64,000 nucleotides of DNA from Ga0077555 sp963746315. GTDB taxonomy: Bacteria; Pseudomonadota; Alphaproteobacteria; Rhizobiales; Hyphomicrobiaceae. The DNA is taken from the NCBI GenBank assembly GCA_963746315.1, contig CAVVAR010000012.1, positions 1,902,779 through 1,966,778 on the forward strand. Reading direction: 5' to 3'. The first letter of the stretch is position 1. The number at the start of each line of letters is the position of its first letter. This document shows positions 46,557-57,859 of the stretch, one piece after another. The position numbers and the translations under genes are program-made. The notes beneath the pieces are model-generated. The model did no database searches. It had not been told where the DNA came from and saw nothing but the letters and a program-made list of their open reading frames with translations.

Positions 46557-47963
46557 ATGAAACCGATGATTGCCAAGGGCGGGATGGAGCGCGTCGCACG
46601 TCGCCTGAAGGGCCAGCGCCTTGCAGTCGCCACCGTCGCTCTCACGGCAGCGCTCGCAGCCCCGACGGCGGCCGGCGCGCAGCATCTGAGCTTCATCCGT
46701 GACACCGAGATCGAGCGGCTGCTCAACGACTACTCCCGGCCGATCTTCCGCGCGGCGGGTCTCGGCAGCCAGAACATCTCCATGCGCATCGTCAAGCATG
46801 AGTCGTTCAACGCCTTCGTTCTCGACGGCCAGAATGTCTTCATGCACACCGGCGCGCTGATGCAGTCGACAACGCCGAATCAGGTCATCGGCATCATCGC
46901 GCACGAGACCGGACACATCACCGGTGGCCACCTCGCCCAGCTGCGCGACCGCATCGCCCGCGATCAGACCAAGAGCCTTCTCATCAAGCTGCTCGGCATC
47001 GGACTGATGGTCGCCGGCGGCGGCGGTGGCGTCTCCGGCGCCGGCACCGGCGTATTGGCGGGCGGAGACCAGATGCTCATACGGTCGCTCCTGGCCGACC
47101 GGCGCGCCCAGGAATCCTCGGCCGATCAGTCCGGCCTGCGCTTCCTCGACGCCACCAAGCAGTCCGGCCAGGGCATGCTCGCGACATTCGAGCGCTTCGC
47201 CCAGCAGGAGTACATCTCCGCATCCGGCACCACGCAGGACGCTTTCGCACGCAGCCACCCTGTGGCGGCCGAGCGCCTCGCGCAGCTTCGCCAGCGCGTC
47301 GCAGCGAGCCCCTACGCCCAGCAGAAGGACCCACCTGAGCTCCAGTTGCGCCACGACATGATGCGCGCCAAGCTTGCAGGCTACCTCGAGCGGCCCCAGA
47401 TCGTCATGAATCGCTACCGCTCGGGCGACCAGGGCCTGCCGGCGCGCTACGCCCGGACGATCGCCACCTTCTTCGGTCGTGGAGTGGAGGCCGGCCTCCC
47501 CGAGGTCGAGAAGCTGCTCCGCGATCACCCGCAGAACCCTTATTTCCACGAGCTCAAGGCCGATTTCCTGATGCGGTCGGGCCGATCCCGTGAGGCCATT
47601 CCATCACTGCGGACCGCCCTGAAGCTGGCCGGCGACGCGCCCCTCATCGCCGTGCGCCTCGCCCAGGCCCTCGATGGCGAGAGCGACGCCAAGAGCGTCC
47701 AGGAAACGATCGCGTTGGCCCGCCGCTCGCTCGTCATCGACAAGAACCCGCAGGGCTACCGGCTCCTGGCTTCGGGCTATGCGAAGCAGGGCCGTGTCGC
47801 GGAAGCCGATCTCGCCATCGCCGAGGCTCATTTCCTCGAAGGCAACATCAAACGGGCGCAGATTTTCGCGAAGCGATCGCAGCGAGGGCTGAAAAACGGA
47901 TCGCCCGAAGGCCTCAGAGCTGGCGATATCGTGAGTTACAAGCTTCCGCGCGACGCGCTATAG
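46557..47963 (+). CDS. Periplasmic M48 metalloprotease with TPR domain, BepA/YfgC type
   Basis: 468 residues. A signal peptide precedes AAGAQHLSFIRDTEIERLLN. The zinc motif HETGH occurs in IGIIAHETGHITGGHLAQLR, the third ligand Glu in RRAQESSADQSGLRFL. The C-terminal half holds TPR-like repeats (YFHELKADFLMRSGRSREAI). BepA-type proteins check outer-membrane protein and LPS assembly in the periplasm. DsbA-like, aroQ and acc genes follow on the same strand, a common alphaproteobacterial order. Confidence 0.92.
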   Translation: MKPMIAKGGMERVARRLKGQRLAVATVALTAALAAPTAAGAQHLSFIRDTEIERLLNDYSRPIFRAAGLGSQNISMRIVKHESFNAFVLDGQNVFMHTGALMQSTTPNQVIGIIAHETGHITGGHLAQLRDRIARDQTKSLLIKLLGIGLMVAGGGGGVSGAGTGVLAGGDQMLIRSLLADRRAQESSADQSGLRFLDATKQSGQGMLATFERFAQQEYISASGTTQDAFARSHPVAAERLAQLRQRVAASPYAQQKDPPELQLRHDMMRAKLAGYLERPQIVMNRYRSGDQGLPARYARTIATFFGRGVEAGLPEVEKLLRDHPQNPYFHELKADFLMRSGRSREAIPSLRTALKLAGDAPLIAVRLAQALDGESDAKSVQETIALARRSLVIDKNPQGYRLLASGYAKQGRVAEADLAIAEAHFLEGNIKRAQIFAKRSQRGLKNGSPEGLRAGDIVSYKLPRDAL

Positions 47964-47986
47964 AACGCGCAAAGTCCAATGGAGAC

Positions 47987-48862
47987 ATGCCTCTCATGAC
48001 GCGTTTTGCGCGCCGGTTTACCGGCCCCCGTCTGGCTCTCACGGCCGCCCTCATCACCATAGCGGCCGGCAGCGCAGCCAGTGGGCTGACCGCTGGCGAG
48101 CGCACCCCCCCGTCTATCGATAACGTGATCCGCCTCGCGCAGGCCGCACCTGCCGCCACTCCTGCGGCCGCCGCCCCCTTCGACGCCAGCCAGAAGGCCG
48201 CGATCGAGGCGATCATCAAGGACTATCTCCTGACGCATCCAGAAGTGATGCTCGAGGTTCAGACGGCCCTCGAGGAGAAAATGGAGAAACTGCAGGCCGA
48301 GAAGCTGAAGACCGCCCTCTCGGCCAACGCCGCCGAGATCTTTCGTAGCCCCGACGCACCCATCGCGGGCAATCCGGCGGGCGACATACCTGTCGTCGAG
48401 TTCTTCGACTACAACTGCGGCTACTGCAAACGCGCCTTCACCGACATCGCCAAGCTCGTCGAGGCCGATCCCAAGATCAAGCTGATCCTCAAGGAGCTGC
48501 CAATCCTGAGCAAAGCCTCCGAGGAAGCGGCCCGCGTCGCCCTCGCCGCCCGCAAACAGGGCAAGTATTGGGAGGTGCACCGCGCTCTGCTGACGATCCG
48601 CGGCGAGGTCAATGAGCAATCCGCACTGCGGGCGGCCGACAAGGTCGGGCTCGACATGGCGAAGCTCAAGTCCGACATGGCCTCGAGCGAGGTCACCGGC
48701 GAGATCGAGCGGGTCCGCGAGCTGGCCCGCAAGATGGGCATCCAGGGGACGCCGCACTTCCTGGTCGGCGATCGCGCCATTGCCGGTGCCCCGGGCAATC
48801 TACTCGACCAGATCCGCAGCCACGCCGCCGATCTCAGGAAGAGCGGCTGCTCGGTCTGCTGA
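47987..48862 (+). CDS. DsbA/DsbG-like thiol:disulfide oxidoreductase
   Basis: 291 residues. N-terminal signal (RLALTAALITIAAGSAASGL region), a helical linker, then a thioredoxin fold with the active site FFDYNCGYCKRAFTDIAKLV (CGYC) and the cis-Pro loop GIQGTPHFLVGD. The linker (LTHPEVMLEVQTALEEKMEK) is typical of the DsbA-family proteins called BdbD/ScsC-like in Alphaproteobacteria. Acts on periplasmic cysteines. Starts 24 bases after the M48 gene. Confidence 0.9.
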   Translation: MPLMTRFARRFTGPRLALTAALITIAAGSAASGLTAGERTPPSIDNVIRLAQAAPAATPAAAAPFDASQKAAIEAIIKDYLLTHPEVMLEVQTALEEKMEKLQAEKLKTALSANAAEIFRSPDAPIAGNPAGDIPVVEFFDYNCGYCKRAFTDIAKLVEADPKIKLILKELPILSKASEEAARVALAARKQGKYWEVHRALLTIRGEVNEQSALRAADKVGLDMAKLKSDMASSEVTGEIERVRELARKMGIQGTPHFLVGDRAIAGAPGNLLDQIRSHAADLRKSGCSVC

Positions 48863-49026
48863 CCGGCCGCGTCGATCGACATCCGGACCGAGTCGCTCCC
48901 GGCGCGGCGCTTGGAGTGCCGCGCGCGTCCACTTTCGCACCGTTGCGAAAGCTGTTACACCCGTGCCGCCCCTTGTCCCGGGAACCGGATCATATCCAAC
49001 TCGCGACACAGGGAACCGGGAGCCTC

Positions 49027-49506
49027 ATGCACGTGCCGATCGCGAAGCCCGTCTACGTTCTGAACGGTCCGAACCTGAACATGCTCGGGCTGCGCGAGCC
49101 GTCGATCTATGGTCGGGACACGCTCGCCGACGTCGAGGCGCACGTGCGCCGTCACGCCGAAAAGCTGGGGCTCGGCATCGAGTTCCGGCAGACCAACCAC
49201 GAAGGCGAGCTCGTCACCTGGATACAGGAGGCACGCGACAACGCCTGCGGCATCCTACTTAACGCAGGCGCACTCACGCATACGTCGATCGCCGTGCTCG
49301 ACGCGCTCAATGCGGCCGAGCTACCGGCGATCGAGGTACATTTGTCCAATGTCTTCCGGCGAGAGGCGTTCCGCCATCATTCCTACGTTTCGCTGGCGGC
49401 TGTGGGCGTGATCTGCGGGTTCGGCCCCGCCAGCTACACGCTGGCGCTCGACGGACTTGCGAGCCTTCTTGCCGGCAAGACCGCCGGCGCCGGGGCGTCC
49501 GCCTGA
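49027..49506 (+). CDS. aroQ: Type II 3-dehydroquinate dehydratase
   Basis: 159 residues from the ATG at 49027. VYVLNGPNLNMLGLREPSIY contains the catalytic Tyr region, FRQTNHEGELVTWIQEA the flexible-lid Arg/His, and AIEVHLSNVFRREAFRHHSY the conserved C-terminal motif. Converts 3-dehydroquinate to 3-dehydroshikimate in aromatic amino-acid synthesis. It directly precedes accB, an order conserved in many Alphaproteobacteria. Confidence 0.96.
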   Translation: MHVPIAKPVYVLNGPNLNMLGLREPSIYGRDTLADVEAHVRRHAEKLGLGIEFRQTNHEGELVTWIQEARDNACGILLNAGALTHTSIAVLDALNAAELPAIEVHLSNVFRREAFRHHSYVSLAAVGVICGFGPASYTLALDGLASLLAGKTAGAGASA

Positions 49507-49547
49507 GTCAGGCGCCGGTCTGTGCAACCCCCTGTGCGGAAAAGAGC

Positions 49548-50039
49548 ATGGCCAAGGATCCTAAGGAAAAGGACAGCATCGAGCGGGGGCTCATCCGTGA
49601 CCTCGCCCAGCTGTTGAACGAGAACGGGCTCACCGAGATCGAGATCGAGCGCGATGGCCTGAAGCTTCGTATTGCGCGACAAGCCACCGTCGCAGCGGCA
49701 GCGGCCGTGACCCATGCCGCGGCGGCACCGACGTCCGCCCGCCCATCGCCGTCTCCCGCCTCGACGGAGCCCGCCGTCTCGGCCGCCAGCGAGCTTGCTG
49801 CCCATCCAGGGTGCGTGCGCTCACCGATGGTCGGCACAGCCTATCGCTCGCCTGAGCCCGGCTCGGTCCCCTTCGTCGAGATCGGCACCCGCGTCAGCCA
49901 GGGCCAGACGCTGCTGATCATCGAGGCCATGAAGACCATGAATCACATTCCGGCACCGCGCTCGGGGACCATCGCGCACGTCCTCTTCGAGAACGGGCAG
50001 CCGGTGGAGTTCAACGAGCCCCTCGTCGTCATAGAATGA
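49548..50039 (+). CDS. accB: Biotin carboxyl carrier protein of acetyl-CoA carboxylase
   Basis: 163 residues. The C-terminal biotinyl domain (about 85-163) has SPMVGTAYRSPEPGSVPFVE and the biotinylation Lys in LLIIEAMKTMNHIPAP (EAMKTM; EAMKMM is more usual). An Ala/Pro linker (about 55-85) follows the N-terminal helix IRDLAQLLNENGLTEIEIER. Carries the carboxylated biotin for fatty-acid synthesis. A repeat hairpin separates it from accC. Confidence 0.96.
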   Translation: MAKDPKEKDSIERGLIRDLAQLLNENGLTEIEIERDGLKLRIARQATVAAAAAVTHAAAAPTSARPSPSPASTEPAVSAASELAAHPGCVRSPMVGTAYRSPEPGSVPFVEIGTRVSQGQTLLIIEAMKTMNHIPAPRSGTIAHVLFENGQPVEFNEPLVVIE

Positions 50040-50053
50040 AAAGGAGAGGTAGT

Positions 50054-50102
50054 AGGCACTAGGCAGCAGGCAACATGGCCTCTTGCCTACTGCCTACTGC
50101 CT
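50054..50102. repeat. Heptad-repeat hairpin between accB and accC
   Basis: Left arm 50054-50073 and right arm 50083-50102 pair at 18 of 20 positions with a 9-base loop. Each arm is made of repeats of the 7-base unit TAGGCAG (or its complement CTGCCTA). It lies within 15 bases of both the accB stop and the accC start. Confidence 0.75.
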
Positions 50103-50110
50103 GAAACGCC

Positions 50111-51454
<1,344 letters not shown>

Positions 51455-51555
51455 GCGGGTTGGCGACGGCTTGTTAGGGCTGCCTGTGGGGCACGCCTCG
51501 CCTTCGCCACCACCCGCCGTTAAAGTTGAGGTGAAACACGGCTGCAGCGGACGCC

Positions 51556-52251
51556 ATGGCCTCGCGCGACGACATTGCCATCGAGATCACACCGGAGGTG
51601 CTGCTCAAGGCCTATGCCTGCGGCATCTTTCCGATGGCCGAGAGCGCTGACGATCCGGCACTCTACTGGATCGAGCCGCAAGCACGCGGCATTCTCCCGC
51701 TCGATCAGGTACATGTCCCGAAGCGGCTCGCGCGCACCATCCGCTCCGGCCGGTTCCAGATGCGCATCGATACCGATTACTCCGGCGTCATCGACGGCTG
51801 TGCGGCGTCGCGTCCGGGCCGACGCTCGACCTGGATCAACGGTCGAATCCGCCAGCTCTACGGCGCGCTGTTCGACCAAGGTCATTGTCACACCGTCGAG
51901 ACATGGCACGACGGCCGCCTCGTTGGCGGACTGTATGGCGTCGCGCTCGGCGGCGCCTTCTTCGGCGAGAGCATGTTCTCGACCGAGACCGACGCCAGCA
52001 AGGTGGCGCTCGTTTATCTGGTGGCGCGTCTCCTGCACGGCGGCTTCTCGCTGCTCGACACGCAGTTCGTGACCGACCACTTGCGCCAGTTCGGCACGAT
52101 CGAGCTCGACAAGGTCGCCTTCCACCTCGCCCTGGAGCGCGCCATGCGCCAGCGCGCCTCGTTTCACGCCCTAGCCCACGACGCCGCGCCCGAGACAGTC
52201 CTCGAGATCGTCCGCGCCGCCGCCGATCGCGCAACTCCACGCCCGCGCTGA
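51556..52251 (+). CDS. aat: Leucyl/phenylalanyl-tRNA-protein transferase
   Basis: 231 residues. LKAYACGIFPMAESADDPAL then YWIEPQARGILPLDQVHVPK, FFGESMFSTETDASKVALVY and FSLLDTQFVTDHLRQFG are diagnostic. It adds Leu or Phe to proteins with basic N-termini, marking them for ClpAP degradation. Located after accC as in many relatives. Confidence 0.95.
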   Translation: MASRDDIAIEITPEVLLKAYACGIFPMAESADDPALYWIEPQARGILPLDQVHVPKRLARTIRSGRFQMRIDTDYSGVIDGCAASRPGRRSTWINGRIRQLYGALFDQGHCHTVETWHDGRLVGGLYGVALGGAFFGESMFSTETDASKVALVYLVARLLHGGFSLLDTQFVTDHLRQFGTIELDKVAFHLALERAMRQRASFHALAHDAAPETVLEIVRAAADRATPRPR

Positions 52252-52423
52252 CCTTGCCGGCGTCCCCCTCCTTCGGCACGTGGCAAACCCATGGCGGCGA
52301 CGTGAACGGTGGCTAACGGCTCGGTTCAGCACGAGTTCAGGCGCCATCCTGCATTCTCCCTCACATGGTCGCACGGGACGACACACCCGCTCGCCATGAG
52401 GCATCCAGCCGAGGATCACATCG

Positions 52424-52765
52424 ATGAAGATCATGACCATCGCCGCGCTCGCTCTCGTAGCGACGACCGCCGCGGCCTCGGCGCAGGGTTACGCCGCCAA
52501 CCGTATCGACAGCCGCGAAGCTCGCCAGGAGCACCGCATCGATCAGGGCCGACGCACCGGGCAGCTGACACGCCACGAGCTGTTGCACCTCGAGGCTCAG
52601 CAGGCCCGCATCCGCCAGATGCAGCGCCAGGCCATGCGTGACGGTCGCGTCGACCGGCATGAGGCCCGTGCCATCGAGCGGGCCCAGAACACCGCCGGCC
52701 GCCGCATCGCGCACGAGCGTCACGATCATCAGCGTCGCGGGTTGTGGCACCGCCGCTGGTGGTAA
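52424..52765 (+). CDS. Small basic exported protein, paralogue 1
   Basis: 113 residues. Signal peptide (KIMTIAALALVATTAAASAQ). The mature part is helical and rich in Arg, Gln and His: QEHRIDQGRRTGQLTRHELL, QQARIRQMQRQAMRDGRVDR and RRIAHERHDHQRRG. The last motifs recur in the protein at 57860-58228. DGRVDRHEARAIERAQ resembles an EF-hand-like turn and helix. Function unknown; a periplasmic role is likely. A strong terminator follows. Confidence 0.72.
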   Translation: MKIMTIAALALVATTAAASAQGYAANRIDSREARQEHRIDQGRRTGQLTRHELLHLEAQQARIRQMQRQAMRDGRVDRHEARAIERAQNTAGRRIAHERHDHQRRGLWHRRWW

Positions 52766-52800
52766 CCACCGATCGCCTTCATTCTCTCTCTAATTGACTT

Positions 52801-52832
52801 GCGGCCGCTTCCCCCAGGCGGCCGCTTTTTTT
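52801..52832 (+). terminator. Intrinsic terminator
   Basis: GCGGCCGC at 52801-52808 and again at 52818-52825 (self-complementary) make an 8-bp stem with a 9-base loop, followed by seven T. It ends the small exported protein gene. Confidence 0.85.
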
Positions 52833-52851
52833 GGTCTGCAGAGTTGGCAGC

Positions 52852-53826
52852 TCAGCGACGCCGGAGCGTATCGGACGGCCGCTCGCCGAACTGCTCACGG
52901 TACTTGCGGGCGAACACGGCCATGTCGCTGAACCCGCACTCGAGCGCAATCTGCGTCACCGTCGTACCTTCAGGAGCCGAGAGAAGTCGCTCACGCGCCA
53001 CCTCTAGACGGCAGGTCATCAGGTACTCGCGCGGCGAGCAGCCCAACTCGCGCCGGAAGGCGATCTGCAATGACCTCAGTCCTACTCCCAGCCGGGCAGC
53101 CAGCTCCGAGAACGAGATCGGCTCGGCGGCATTGGCATGAATGAACTCCCGCGCCCTGCGCACGCTCTGCGACCCTGACGCCCGTGGTGCGTCGCGCACG
53201 AAATCACGCACCGTCGGCGAGGCTGCTACCGACGCGAGACCGAGCAGGATCTCGTCGAAGCTCACCATTGCAAGCTTCGACAGACCCGAGCGGCCGAGCG
53301 CCCGCATCTCGTGGAAGACACCGCTCACGTTGCGCGCGAGCGTCGCCGCCACCGGATCGGCAAAATCGAGCGATTTGATTGACGCCGGAGCAAGTGCGAT
53401 GGGCCGGCCGTCGCCCAGCAGCCGCTCGGCGTAGCCGCGAATGGCGGTCTCTGTCGTGATCATCGAGATGCCTGTGCTGTCGCTGTTGACGGCGCACTCT
53501 CCGCGCGCGCTGGGCCCCAGCATCAGTCCGTTCCGCAACGCCGCCGCCGACTCGGTCTGGCGCTGACCACTGAAGCCGACAGAGCCACTCTGCAGAACGA
53601 CGAAGTTGTACTCGTCGCTCTCCGAGACCCGGTACCGAAGCGCCGAGGTCGCACCACGATGCAACGCGCAATGGCCGATGGAGCCGCCCGCGTAAGCCAT
53701 GTGGAAGCCATCCTCCTCGAAATCGACATTCGAGATGCTGGCGGCGATGCTTGCGAGATACGCCTCGGCCTCCTCGGCACTCGAGAACACGATTTCCTTC
53801 AGTCCCGTCCCGGGTGGAGTGCTCAT
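52852..53826 (-). CDS. AraC family transcriptional regulator
   Basis: 324 residues from the ATG at 53826 (MSTPPGTGLKEIVFSSAEEA). The C-terminal DNA-binding domain has both helix-turn-helix units: FSELAARLGVGLRSLQIAFR and VTQIALECGFSDMAVFARKY. The N-terminal domain (YNFVVLQSGSVGFSGQRQTE) is of the cupin-like AraC-binding type. The target genes are not clear; the divergent TPR-methyltransferase gene starts 320 bases away. Confidence 0.9.
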   Translation of the reverse strand: MSTPPGTGLKEIVFSSAEEAEAYLASIAASISNVDFEEDGFHMAYAGGSIGHCALHRGATSALRYRVSESDEYNFVVLQSGSVGFSGQRQTESAAALRNGLMLGPSARGECAVNSDSTGISMITTETAIRGYAERLLGDGRPIALAPASIKSLDFADPVAATLARNVSGVFHEMRALGRSGLSKLAMVSFDEILLGLASVAASPTVRDFVRDAPRASGSQSVRRAREFIHANAAEPISFSELAARLGVGLRSLQIAFRRELGCSPREYLMTCRLEVARERLLSAPEGTTVTQIALECGFSDMAVFARKYREQFGERPSDTLRRR

Positions 53827-54145
53827 CGAAGCTCTGTTGTCTGGCCGTGCGACGACTGCGCCCGGCCGTTCGCAACTGCGATAGGCCGTTCGCCTCAGCC
53901 GTAGTCGGCTCCAAACAAACGTGCAATTCAAAAACAGCATGGTTGCGGTGAAGCAGCAAAACAACTCGCTCCTGAACTGCAGTCAAGCACGGCTTTTCAC
54001 GAGGACTTCCACGCGGCTTCGCGGCAAGCCGCATTTGCGCTGACATTCTCGTGAACGGCGGCGCCGCCAAAACAGGACGAATCCTTTTCGCTCAGAACTC
54101 GACCGAGTTTCTGAATACGCCGCCGCTTTGTCGAACGGATAATCC

Positions 54146-55984
54146 ATGCCCCACGGCGTACAACCGACTGCGGCTCCACCAGGACCGCCTCGCGCCGACA
54201 CGGGGCTCCTCCGGGCTTCGTCTGCGCTTCGATCCGGCGATGCCGCCCGTGCATGCCGCCTGCTCGAAGCCGAAGTCCGCCGCAATCACAGCAACGTGGA
54301 TCTTCGGCTGCAGCTCGCCACCCTCAAGGAGGCGACGGGCGACCGCGATGGAGCCGCCCGCGAGTTGACCCGCGCCTTGCGTTTCGACCCGAAGCACGCG
54401 CGAAGCGCACAGCGCCTCGGCAGCATTTTGGCGCAAGGGCGTGTAGCGCCCGATGCCGGCCTGGACCACGACGGCCTCGCCGCCTGCCTTCAGCACCGCA
54501 CCGTCGATCGTGAGCTCATCGGTGCCGCGGCTCTCGATGTTCTGTGCCAGGACGGACCGCTTCGGCAAGCGCTGGCACAGGCACGCACCCAAGGACTGGG
54601 CGCCACAGCGCTCGGATTGCTGGCGCGGCGCTCGTCGCCGCTCGTCCGGGATCCGTTGCTCCTCGCCGTTCTAACGCAGAGCACCGTGACCAGCCACGAG
54701 GTCGAGCGGTTGCTGACGGCGCTGCGTCGCGCGCTGCTTCTCGATATTCCGCGGGCTCGCCTCGCCGAAGCCGACCTCGCACGCTTCGCAACAGCTCTGG
54801 CGGCGCAATGCTGGAGCAATGAGTACGTCTACACCGAGAGCGACGCCGAGCGGGCGCATCTCGCCGGCCCGCCGCCGTCGGTCGATGCAGTCCTGGCGGG
54901 TGACGGCGAGGCCGGTCGCGACCATCTTATGCGCGCGCTCTACCGGGATCCACTCGTAGCACTTCCTGCCTCGACCACCGCCAAAGACGCATCTCACGTG
55001 GTCCCGAAAGCGTTCTCGACGTTTTTACAGGGGATACTAACAGAGAACTCTGACATCCGCGCGTATGCCGACGCATTGCCTCGACTTGGCATTATAGCCG
55101 ACGCCACATCGTTGAAAGTCAAAGCCCAATACGAAGCCAGTCCCTATCCGCGCTGGCGGGGTACCGCGCTATACCCTGATGGACAGTTTCACCAATATCT
55201 AGAAACGTTCTTTCGGAGATCGGATCTGGACTTTCTGAACGCGCAGTTCGAGGTTCTGATCGCGGGCTGCGGCACCGGCTGGCAAGCCGTTTCGGCGGCG
55301 CTCGACTACGGCGTCGAGGCCCGCGTCACCGGCCTCGACATCTCTTCCGCCAGTCTCGGCTACGCGGCTTTGATGGCACGCCGCCTCGACGCCGGAAATC
55401 TTACGCTCGCGCTGGGCGATATCGAGCGCATCGCCACGTTCGACCCAGCCTGGACGAAACGCTACAAGGTGATCGAATGCTGCGGCGTGCTACATCATAT
55501 GGCCGACCCCTTCGCGGCATGGCGGGGACTGCTCGATTGCCTGGCACCGGGCGGGATCATGCTGGTCGGGCTCTACAGCGCAACCGCCCGACGCGATCTC
55601 ATGCAGCTTCGCGCCGAGCCGGACTATCCCGGCCCAGGCTGCGACGACGCCGAGCTTCGCGCTTACCGCCACCGTCTGCTTGGCCGCACCGACAACGCGC
55701 CCGGGACCCGCTACCTGGCCTCCCGCGACGCCTTCACGGCGAGCGGCTTTCGCGACTTCTTCCTCCACGTCAGCGAGAAGCCGACGACCATCGCCGAGAT
55801 CCAGACATTCCTCGACGCCAACGCGCTCGCCTTCCGCGGCTTCGTCAACGCGCCGTTCGGCCTTTTGCGCAAGCGCTTCCCTGACGAGGCTTGGCCCGGC
55901 CGGCTCGACCGTTGGGCCGACCTCGAGGCCGAGCAGCCGTTGCTCTTCATCGGCATGTATCAGTTTTGGGTCACGCGGCGCTGA
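54146..55984 (+). CDS. TPR-containing class I SAM methyltransferase
   Basis: 612 residues. N-terminal TPR-like region (LLEAEVRRNHSNVDLRLQLA, ARELTRALRFDPKHARSAQR), a helical middle, then an SAM domain: LIAGCGTGWQAVSAALDYGV with the GxGxG nucleotide loop, VTGLDISSASLGYAALMARR, and CCGVLHHMADPFAAWRGLLD. The C-terminal part SEKPTTIAEIQTFLDANALA is typical of large methyltransferases with predicted tRNA or protein substrates. This TPR-methyltransferase layout is known in Alphaproteobacteria, but the substrate is not. Confidence 0.85.
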   Translation: MPHGVQPTAAPPGPPRADTGLLRASSALRSGDAARACRLLEAEVRRNHSNVDLRLQLATLKEATGDRDGAARELTRALRFDPKHARSAQRLGSILAQGRVAPDAGLDHDGLAACLQHRTVDRELIGAAALDVLCQDGPLRQALAQARTQGLGATALGLLARRSSPLVRDPLLLAVLTQSTVTSHEVERLLTALRRALLLDIPRARLAEADLARFATALAAQCWSNEYVYTESDAERAHLAGPPPSVDAVLAGDGEAGRDHLMRALYRDPLVALPASTTAKDASHVVPKAFSTFLQGILTENSDIRAYADALPRLGIIADATSLKVKAQYEASPYPRWRGTALYPDGQFHQYLETFFRRSDLDFLNAQFEVLIAGCGTGWQAVSAALDYGVEARVTGLDISSASLGYAALMARRLDAGNLTLALGDIERIATFDPAWTKRYKVIECCGVLHHMADPFAAWRGLLDCLAPGGIMLVGLYSATARRDLMQLRAEPDYPGPGCDDAELRAYRHRLLGRTDNAPGTRYLASRDAFTASGFRDFFLHVSEKPTTIAEIQTFLDANALAFRGFVNAPFGLLRKRFPDEAWPGRLDRWADLEAEQPLLFIGMYQFWVTRR

Positions 55985-56015
55985 CGCTCGCCCCGGCGCC
56001 GCTTGGTATCTGCCG

Positions 56016-57619
56016 TCACGCCGCCGCGCGCGCGTCCTCCCGGATCATCGCCGCGCCCTTGTCGGCGATCATGATGGTCGGCGCGTTGGTGTTGCCCGTC
56101 GTGACCGCCGGCATCACCGACGCATCGACCACACGCAATCCCGTCAGGCCCCGCACCCTCAGACGCGAATCGACCACCGCCATCGGGTCTTCCCCCATGC
56201 GGCAGGTGCCGACCGGGTGGTAGATGGTCGTGCCGAAGTTGCGCACGAAATCGATGATCTCGTCCTCGCTGCGCACACCCGGGCCCGGCACGATCTCGGC
56301 AGCCGCATGCGCAGCGAAGGCCGGCTGCGCGAAGATCCGACGCGCATGTGCGATCCCGGCCAGCATGACGCGCAGATCGCCCGGCGCAGAAAGGTAGTTG
56401 GGCCGAATGGCCGGCCGGTCATAGGGATCGGCGGAGCTGGCCATGATCGTGCCGCGGCTCTCAGGCCGCGCGATCGACACCGCGATCGTTGCGCCGGGCT
56501 CCCGCTCGAGCGCCCCGAACACGGCTGGGTCGTAGCTCGCCGGCGAGAACAGCAGCTGGATATCCGGGCTCGCAAGCCCCTCGCGGCTGCGGCAGAAGCA
56601 TTGCGCACTCGACACACCGAAGGTCAGCGCGCCGCGACCGATCGTGACCCATTTGGCGATCTCGCCGAGAAGGCGCACCCCGCGCGACATCTCGTTGATC
56701 GAGCGCGCATCCTTCACGCGATAAGAGATGCGCGCGACGTAATGGTCGGAGAGGTTGGACCCCACGCCGGCAAGATCGTGGCGCACCTCGACGCCGATCG
56801 ATTTGAGATGCTCGGCCGGTCCGATGCCCGAAATCTGCAGCAGATGTGGCGAGTTGACCGACCCCGACGACACGATCACCTCGCGCCGCGCACGGATGTC
56901 CATCTCCCGCCCCATCTGCTCGACCCGGACGCCCGTCGCCCGCCGCCCGTCGAGAAGGATGCGCAGCGCGGTCGCGTTGGTGAGCACGCGGAGGTTGTAG
57001 CGGCGGCGTGCATGACGCAGGAACGTCTGCGCGGTCGATCCTCTGAACCGGCCATTGCGCGACATCTGCGAGTAGCCGACCCCCTCGGCCGGCGAGACGC
57101 CGGAGAGATCCTTCGCGAACGGAAACCCGGCCTGCTGCGCCGCCTCGACGAACCGGTGGGTCAGCGGGAGGATCGTCCGATAGTCCTCGATCAGGAGCGG
57201 ACCCTCCTTGCCGCGATGCTCGTCGTCCCCCGGGGCATACCGCTCGATCGCCTTGAAGTGGAGCATGCAGTCGTCATAGCTCCACGCCCGCGCGCCCATC
57301 TGCGCCCAGTTGTCGAAGTCCGCCGGATTGCCGCGCACGAACAGCATGCCGTTGATCGATGACGATCCTCCCAGCACACGCCCGCGCGGCCAGTGGATGG
57401 CGCGGTTGCCGGAGCCCGGCTCGGGTTGGCTCTCGTAGTTCCAGTTCACCAGGGGATTCTTCAGAGCAGCTTCAGGACACCCGCCGGAACGTGAATCCAT
57501 GGGTGGAGATCGCGCGGGCCGGCTTCCAGCAGAATCACCTGCGCGCCATCCGCCGAGAGCCGGTCGGCAAGAACGCATCCCGCCGAGCCCGCGCCCACGA
57601 TCACGTAATCCGCCTCCAT
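56016..57619 (-). CDS. GMC oxidoreductase, choline-dehydrogenase type, frameshifted
   Basis: Start 57619. ADYVIVGAGSAGCVLADRLS is the FAD motif. Near 57465 the frame changes: the first reads AGVLKLL then stop, the next continues KNPLVNWNYESQPEPG, WPRGRVLGGSSSINGMLFVR and FGTTIYHPVGTCRMGEDPMA (active-site His) to TTGNTNAPTIMIADKGAAMI. One missing or two extra bases explain it. About 534 residues when repaired, the normal length. Likely oxidises an alcohol or choline-like substrate. Confidence 0.86.
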
Positions 57620-57859
57620 CCGCCTCGTCCTCCCCGGTGTGTGTGAGTTGCCGTGAGCATACCGGTGTCGCCGCCGGCCGCAATGCTCGGACTGCATGGC
57701 AGGATCGCATCGACACCAGCGCCGTGCGCCCTCCTCTAGCAATGATGGCAGAGACGTGACGCGTGGCTGAACCAATATTGAACAGCGTATTCAGAGGAGG
57801 TTCAGTGGCCGGCATCCATTGTCGCGACATCGTCAACCGCGATATTGGAGACAACGCTC

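Noticed and set aside
50041..50110. CRISPR-like repeat between accB and accC
   Set aside because: It is one hairpin of a 7-base unit, without spacers or repeated long units.
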